A stretch of 64,000 nt of DNA. Source: an uncultured Roseicyclus sp. (lineage in GTDB: Bacteria > Pseudomonadota > Alphaproteobacteria > Rhodobacterales > Rhodobacteraceae). A model generated the notes under the pieces. The model was not told the origin of the DNA. It saw only the letters and a program-made list of their open reading frames with translations, and searched no databases. Positions 59,962 to 64,000 of this stretch are shown here, one piece after another (within the stretch, counting starts at the first letter, position 1; each line of letters opens with the position of its first letter). The position numbers and the translations under genes were made by a program. The stretch spans positions 1,636,073-1,700,072 of the forward strand of contig CANMRT010000001.1 in NCBI GenBank assembly GCA_947500415.1, in the 5' to 3' direction.

Positions 59962-60336
59962 ATGTCCGACCAGAACCCAGCCCCCATTTACCCGCCCGGC
60001 CAAGGCAACCCGCTGCAACCTGCAATCATCATCTACGTTCTTTTTGGTGCAGGCATCTTTGTGCCGTTCGCAGCACTTGCGGGCGTAATCTACGCCTACG
60101 TCGAACGTGGCAAGGATCCGGTTCTGGACACGCATCTGACCTTTCAGATCCGAACCTTCTGGTGGGGCCTGTTATGGTCTGTGGTGGGCTTCATCCTTGC
60201 CTTTGTCCTGGTCGGGTTCGCTATCCTTCTGGCTTGGGTCATCTGGCTTATCGTCCGGATCATCACGGGCATCCAACTTGCTGACAAACGACAACCCGTT
60301 CAGGGCACAGAAAGCTTCGGTATGAAGGCGATCTGA
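59962..60336 (+). CDS. DUF4870-like membrane protein
   Basis: Protein of 124 residues with three hydrophobic segments (about residues 20-45, 65-90 and 85-105). A Pro/Gln-rich cytoplasmic N-terminus (MSDQNPAPIYPPGQG) is followed by YVERGKDPVLDTHLTFQIRTFWWG, which is close to the ESxFLxxHARQALNFQ-type motif of DUF4870/Tic20-like proteins. This loop is the most conserved part of the family. The function is not established. It follows the tRNA-repeat region and has no close co-directional partner; the pirin gene starts 93 bp later. Confidence 0.78.
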   Translation: MSDQNPAPIYPPGQGNPLQPAIIIYVLFGAGIFVPFAALAGVIYAYVERGKDPVLDTHLTFQIRTFWWGLLWSVVGFILAFVLVGFAILLAWVIWLIVRIITGIQLADKRQPVQGTESFGMKAI

Positions 60337-60428
60337 GCGTCAGCGCACAGAAGTGGTTCGAATTCCACGAATTGGCGCGGGGCAGGCGGCGGGACTATCT
60401 CAAAGGGCAGACCAAAAGGAGTGTCATC

Positions 60429-61367
60429 ATGAGCTGGAACCCCGCCCTCGACCCCGATTGCCCCACCGGCGACGATGTAGACGCTATTGAGACGGTGATC
60501 GTGCCGCGCGCCCGCGACCTTGGTGATTTCGAGGTGCGCCGCGCGCTTCCTGCGCCCAAACGTCAGATGGTCGGCCCCTTCATCTTCTTCGACCAAATGG
60601 GCCCGGCGGAGTTCATCACCGGTCAGGGCGTCGACATCCGCCCACACCCGCACATCGGGCTGTCCACCGTCACTTATCTTTATGAGGGCAAGTTTCATCA
60701 CCGCGACAGCCTTGGGACCGATCAATGGATCGAACCCGGCGCCGTAAACCTCATGACGGCGGGCCATGGCATCACCCATTCCGAGCGGATTGATGGCGAA
60801 ATGTTGAAGCAGCCATATCGCCTGTCCGGCATCCAGACGTGGATCGCGCTGCCCAAGGATGCGGAAGACGGCGCGCCCGATTTCGTGCATGCCGCCAAGA
60901 CCGAGCTGCCGTTCCTAGAAGGCGAGGGCAAAGAAGTCCGCCTGATCCTCGGCACCGCCTATGGGGAGGCCGCCCCTGTCGCGACCCCGTCCGAGATGTT
61001 CTACGCCGACGCGCTGCTGCAACCCGGCGCGCAACTGCCCATGCCAGACGACCATGAAGACCGCGGCGCCTATGTGCTCGACGGCGACGTCACCATTGCG
61101 GGGCAGACGTTTGAGAAAGGGCAGATGATGGTCTTCCGCCCTGGCGACCGCGTCTCGATGAAGGCCGGTCCGCAGGGCGCGCGCGTGATGATCCTGGGCG
61201 GCGAAACGCTGGAAGGGCCGCGCCACATCTGGTGGAACTTCGTGGCCTCCTCCAAAGAGCGCATTGAAGAGGCGAAAGAGGCCTGGCGTCAGGGCGATTG
61301 GCAACATGGCCGCTTCCAACTGCCGCCCACCGACAATGGCGAACATATCCCTCTGCCGGGCAGGTGA
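60429..61367 (+). CDS. Pirin family protein
   Basis: Cupin-type protein of 312 residues from the ATG at 60429 (MSWNPALDP), which follows AAAAGGAG. The N-terminal cupin carries the metal ligands in RPHPHIGLSTVTY, the HHRDSLG segment and TAGHGITHSE; the C-terminal cupin (about 185-310) lacks them, as usual. Pirins bind iron or zinc; some act as quercetin dioxygenases, others as cofactors of regulators. Which applies is not evident. The longer frame upstream begins in non-coding sequence and is rejected. Confidence 0.92.
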   Translation: MSWNPALDPDCPTGDDVDAIETVIVPRARDLGDFEVRRALPAPKRQMVGPFIFFDQMGPAEFITGQGVDIRPHPHIGLSTVTYLYEGKFHHRDSLGTDQWIEPGAVNLMTAGHGITHSERIDGEMLKQPYRLSGIQTWIALPKDAEDGAPDFVHAAKTELPFLEGEGKEVRLILGTAYGEAAPVATPSEMFYADALLQPGAQLPMPDDHEDRGAYVLDGDVTIAGQTFEKGQMMVFRPGDRVSMKAGPQGARVMILGGETLEGPRHIWWNFVASSKERIEEAKEAWRQGDWQHGRFQLPPTDNGEHIPLPGR

Positions 61368-61428
61368 CAGGCGCGGGGATCATCCCTAAGGTCAGGAGCG
61401 TCTGAACGGTCAACCGCCAGGGGCTGCC

Positions 61429-62256
61429 TTGATTTTCCACCGCTTTCTTCTCGCTTATGGCTTGATCCTGGGCCTCGCAGCACCGCTCGCGGCCTTCTCG
61501 CCAAGTGACTGCGCCGAGAACTACATCGCCGATGATCTGCCCCCGGATGCCAGGGCCACCACGTTGCCGGGCTACTTCGTCGAACCGGGACAGATCGGCA
61601 GCGATCTGATCTGCACGCTGGTGCCAAGCGAGGTCTACGGCCCGGTCATTCAAGTGTCCGAGGCGATCCCCGACAGCCCGAACGCGGCCTTCGTCCAATA
61701 CTTCCCGGACACCATTCAAATCCTGCGCACGGACGGTGACGGCGCCGGTCTGTCCCTGACCGCCTGCGGCCCGATACGCGACGACCTGCCGCCGGATCAA
61801 AACCCCGGCGGGTTCTGGTGCCGCATCGACATCTCAGTCGGCCTCGGCGTGGTGTTTGATCTGGAATACGACATCGAAGGCTCGCTCTCCTGGCTGAATT
61901 TCGAAGTTGGGGCAGGCGAGAACAGCATCCTCGCTGGCTCCACCCTTGCTCCCGTTCTGCCAGATACTGTCCCCGGAGAGCTGCGTGCAGGTGTGATCCT
62001 GACCACGGACAACACCACACATCTATTGCGTTACGTGCCCGCGCCAGATGTGTTCCGAACGGTTGAGCCGGGCGCGATGCTTGACCTCTATTTCACCCAA
62101 GTTGAGTCGCCCCAAGACATGACCATCGTTATCGAGACTGGCGACCCAGAAACCGGCCCCTTCGCGCAGGCGGATTTCCCAGCCTACATTCTGGAAGACA
62201 TCCTTGCCGAGCTTGCATTGGTGGAGGGTTTGATCCGCACCCATCGCGGGTTGTAA
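61429..62256 (+). CDS. Exported protein, uncharacterised
   Basis: Protein of 275 residues that starts with TTG at 61429, five bases after AGGGG; there is no in-frame ATG nearby. A signal peptide covers about residues 1-22 (FLLAYGLILGLAAPLAAF). The mature part has four cysteines (SDCAENY, LICTLV, LTACGP and FWCRID), likely two disulfides, and is acidic and beta-rich. I recognise no family. The use of TTG may lower its expression. It lies between the pirin gene (61 bp) and a GNAT gene (43 bp) on the same strand. Confidence 0.7.
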   Translation: MIFHRFLLAYGLILGLAAPLAAFSPSDCAENYIADDLPPDARATTLPGYFVEPGQIGSDLICTLVPSEVYGPVIQVSEAIPDSPNAAFVQYFPDTIQILRTDGDGAGLSLTACGPIRDDLPPDQNPGGFWCRIDISVGLGVVFDLEYDIEGSLSWLNFEVGAGENSILAGSTLAPVLPDTVPGELRAGVILTTDNTTHLLRYVPAPDVFRTVEPGAMLDLYFTQVESPQDMTIVIETGDPETGPFAQADFPAYILEDILAELALVEGLIRTHRGL

Positions 62257-62299
62257 CAGGCCCCTTGCGCTTGGCCCGGGCCGGGTTCACCGTCGCCTC

Positions 62300-62836
62300 A
62301 TGTCTACGTCTCGCGCCATGCATATTCGGCCTGCCACTCGGCTTGATCTGCCCGAGATCGCGCAGTTGCACGAATCCAATTGGCAACGCGACTACGCGGG
62401 CATCCTGCCTGAATACGCGCTCGGCACGCAGCTAAGCGACTACATGGCTGCCACTTGGCATGACGGCGCGCTGCGGGACCGCCGCTGTTTGGTCGCGCGG
62501 GATGGGGCGGGGGTACTATTGGGCTTTGCGGCAATGCTGGATGAGGGGCCCGATGGCTGTGCCTTTCTCGACAATCTGCACGTTGCCCCCGTTGCACGCG
62601 CCAAGGGCGTCGGGCGGGCGTTGATGTCTTCGGTCGCGGTCCTCGCGATCCCCGGCGCGCTGACGTTAGAGGTGCTGAGTGCCAACTCCGCCGCCCGCGC
62701 GATTTACAAGGCCTGGGGCGGCGTGGAAAGCGCGGAGTTCCCCGACACCGTGATGGGCGTGCCAGTCCCTGCCGTGACCGTCCGTTGGGAGGATACGGTC
62801 TGGCTCGCCGACCGCCTCAGCGGGGCCGATGTATGA
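62300..62836 (+). CDS. GNAT-family N-acetyltransferase
   Basis: Acetyltransferase of 178 residues (an alternative Met is six codons in). The acetyl-CoA pyrophosphate-binding loop is VAPVARAKGVGRALM, with the strand before it (CAFLDNLHV) and the C-terminal AARAIYKAWGGVES, the standard GNAT core. Residues 20-60 form the variable N-terminal substrate region (ESNWQRDYAGILPEYAL), which resembles that of small-molecule acetyltransferases. The substrate is unknown. Its stop overlaps the start of the EamA transporter gene (ATGA), indicating an operon and coupled translation. Confidence 0.88.
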   Translation: MSTSRAMHIRPATRLDLPEIAQLHESNWQRDYAGILPEYALGTQLSDYMAATWHDGALRDRRCLVARDGAGVLLGFAAMLDEGPDGCAFLDNLHVAPVARAKGVGRALMSSVAVLAIPGALTLEVLSANSAARAIYKAWGGVESAEFPDTVMGVPVPAVTVRWEDTVWLADRLSGADV

Positions 62837-63801
62837 GCGCGGGCACCCCAACACGCGCGGTCGTACTGATCCTGATCGGGATGGCCTGCATTTCGGTCAA
62901 CGACACGCTCATCAAACTCCTGTCGGGTGGCTACCCGTTGCATCAGATGGTGTTCATACGCTCCATTATCGGGGCGTGTTTCACTGCGGTGATATTGGCG
63001 AGTGAGGGCGGGATTCGGTTGCTCAAAACCGACCAACCGGGCCTGCACCTGATCCGCGCCCTTCTGATCGTCGTCGCCAATATGACCTTCTTTGCGGCCC
63101 TGGCGGTCATGCCCCTTGGCGTGGCGACAGCGCTGTTTTTTGTGGCGCCCTTGTTCATCACGCTGCTTGCGATCCCCGTTTTGGGCGAAAAGGTTGGGGT
63201 TCACAGGCTGACCGCATTGCTGGTCGGGTTTGTGGGTGTGGGTGTGATCATGGTGCCTGCGTCCGACTTTGGGGACGTGCCACGCGGGGCGCTTCTTTTG
63301 CCGGTGGCAGCGGCCGCCTGTTATGCGGGTATGCAGGTGATGACCCGCAAACTGGGGGCAAAGTCGGCGGCCTCGGCCATGGCGATATACATCCAATTCG
63401 CATTCATCGTTGTGTCCGTCGGGTTCTGGATCACGGTAGGCGATGGCCGCATGGCGGAACGGGTGGAAGACGAAAGCCTTATCTTCCTGCTGCGCGCCTG
63501 GATCTGGCCCGCCTCAGAAGACTATTGGAAGTTCGCCGTTCTGGGCCTGATGTCGGGCATGATCGGCTATTGTTTGAGCCAGGCATACCGGCTGGGGAAT
63601 GCCGCGACCGTGGCGTCCTACGAATATGCGGCCCTGCCGATGGCGATTGTCCTGGGATGGATCATTTTTGCGGAGCGTCCCACCTGGGTGATGCTGGTTG
63701 GCACCGGACTTATCGCGGGCGCCGGCCTTTACGTTTTTGCCCGTGAGCGGCGGCGTTCGGGCGTGGGTCCGGCGGCAGAACGGCCCATCCGGCGGGGCTG
63801 A
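62833..63801 (+). CDS. EamA/DMT-family transporter
   Basis: Drug/metabolite transporter of 322 residues from the ATG at 62833. Ten hydrophobic segments are arranged as two EamA halves (about residues 6-145 and 155-300), each with the helix-rich repeat and a conserved Pro/Gly kink (for example PLFITLLAIPVLGEKVG and ALPMAIVLGWIIFAERPTW, the typical EamA 'E-x-P' end). Members export amino acids or other metabolites. It is translationally coupled to the GNAT gene, so the acetylated product may be its cargo, which is inference. Confidence 0.9.
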   Translation: MSAGTPTRAVVLILIGMACISVNDTLIKLLSGGYPLHQMVFIRSIIGACFTAVILASEGGIRLLKTDQPGLHLIRALLIVVANMTFFAALAVMPLGVATALFFVAPLFITLLAIPVLGEKVGVHRLTALLVGFVGVGVIMVPASDFGDVPRGALLLPVAAAACYAGMQVMTRKLGAKSAASAMAIYIQFAFIVVSVGFWITVGDGRMAERVEDESLIFLLRAWIWPASEDYWKFAVLGLMSGMIGYCLSQAYRLGNAATVASYEYAALPMAIVLGWIIFAERPTWVMLVGTGLIAGAGLYVFARERRRSGVGPAAERPIRRG

Positions 63802-63858
63802 CCATGGCGCGCGCGCCGCGGCCCGTTTGAAAAGCCGCAAATCCGCGCGATGGACCGC

Positions 63859-63887
63859 TTGACGGGGCAGGCGGGGGTGCGTAAACC
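63859..63887 (+). promoter_or_regulatory. Promoter of tRNA-Asp
   Basis: TTGACG (63859-63864), 17-bp spacer, TAAACC (63882-63887), 36 bp before the tRNA. Confidence 0.5.
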
Positions 63888-63923
63888 GCCCCTCACGCCG
63901 GGACGCCCCGGTGCAAAGGGTGA

Positions 63924-64000
63924 GCGGTTGTAGCTCAGTTGGTTAGAGTACCGGCCTGTCACGCCGGGGGTCGCGGGTTCGAGCCCCGTCAACCGCGCCA
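63924..64000 (+). tRNA. tRNA-Asp (anticodon GTC)
   Basis: A 77-nt cloverleaf with encoded CCA, ending on the last base of the window. Acceptor arms are GCGGTTG and CAACCGC. The anticodon stem CCGGC/GCCGG encloses CTGTCAC, giving GTC. Its wobble G34 is a target of the tgt product encoded at 50067-51197. Confidence 0.96.

Noticed and set aside
59732..60025. Leftward frame of 97 codons over the tRNA 3' fragment
   Set aside because: Its N- or C-terminal part reads GRERLELPSQST-like sequence, the familiar antisense translation of tRNA genes. No ribosome-binding site.
63729..63992. Leftward frame antisense to tRNA-Asp
   Set aside because: MTGLEPATPGVTGRYSNQLS is the typical false protein made by translating the reverse of a tRNA.

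Overview
The window is a chromosomal segment of an alphaproteobacterium, most likely a Rhodobacteraceae member of the Roseobacter type. Protein content, not a database search, supports this. It holds an RNase E with an Arg-rich and Pro/Glu-rich tail, a release factor 2 with no frameshift, a TAXI-type TRAP transporter beside dctBD, DUF2189, DUF455, DUF924 and DUF3307 proteins, an alpha-type UvrA, and an HU-like protein with a Lys/Ser/Thr/Ala tail. The DNA is GC-rich with dense, mostly housekeeping genes. I see no insertion sequence, prophage or CRISPR array.

Layout. 1-15 kb: 3' end of rne, a DsbA-family oxidoreductase, an aminotransferase, a cell-wall amidase, a methyltransferase, mrcA (PBP1A), prfB, an amidase-signature enzyme, a DUF2189 membrane protein, and an overlapping M23 peptidase/bactofilin pair. 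13.9-23.2 kb: DUF455, bcp, a large AsmA-like protein, queA, an MFS carrier, DUF924 and lpd. 23.3-27.7 kb: one giant exported von Willebrand A protein ending in eleven tandem domains of about 89 residues. 27.8-35.3 kb: MFS carrier, uvrA, a small membrane protein with a cytochrome-oxidase-like motif, a TerB/site-2-protease pair and a P450. 35.4-42.5 kb: TAXI-TRAP permease and receptor with dctD and dctB. 42.7-48.8 kb: exported PPC-type protein, tpiA, a 2-oxoglutarate oxygenase, Fe-S assembly genes and a methyltransferase. 48.8-57.8 kb: LysR regulator, tgt, membrane and exported unknowns, lon, a NodB-type deacetylase and an HU-like protein. 57.8-64 kb: two tRNA-Val genes, a soxR locus, a histidine phosphatase, DUF4870, pirin, GNAT and EamA proteins, and tRNA-Asp at the right edge.

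Genes that probably work together: (i) envelope growth, by mrcA, the amidase, the M23 peptidase and the bactofilin; (ii) C4-dicarboxylate-like sensing and uptake, by dctB, dctD and the TAXI-TRAP genes; (iii) queuosine formation, by tgt and queA, with one of its usual substrates, tRNA-Asp(GTC), also present; (iv) Fe-S assembly, by the SufT-like and SufA-like genes.

The most unusual items are these. A near-canonical SoxR promoter drives two uncharacterised small proteins (57971-58345). A structured element of about 44 bp is repeated after tRNA-Val sequences, together with a 33-bp duplication of a tRNA 3' end (57.8-59.9 kb). A miniature protein carries the helix-VI signature of haem-copper oxidases (31874-32659). 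The DctD has an altered GAFTGA loop and Walker B, next to a 32-bp-period tandem repeat. The domain array of the VWA protein shows a recent internal duplication.
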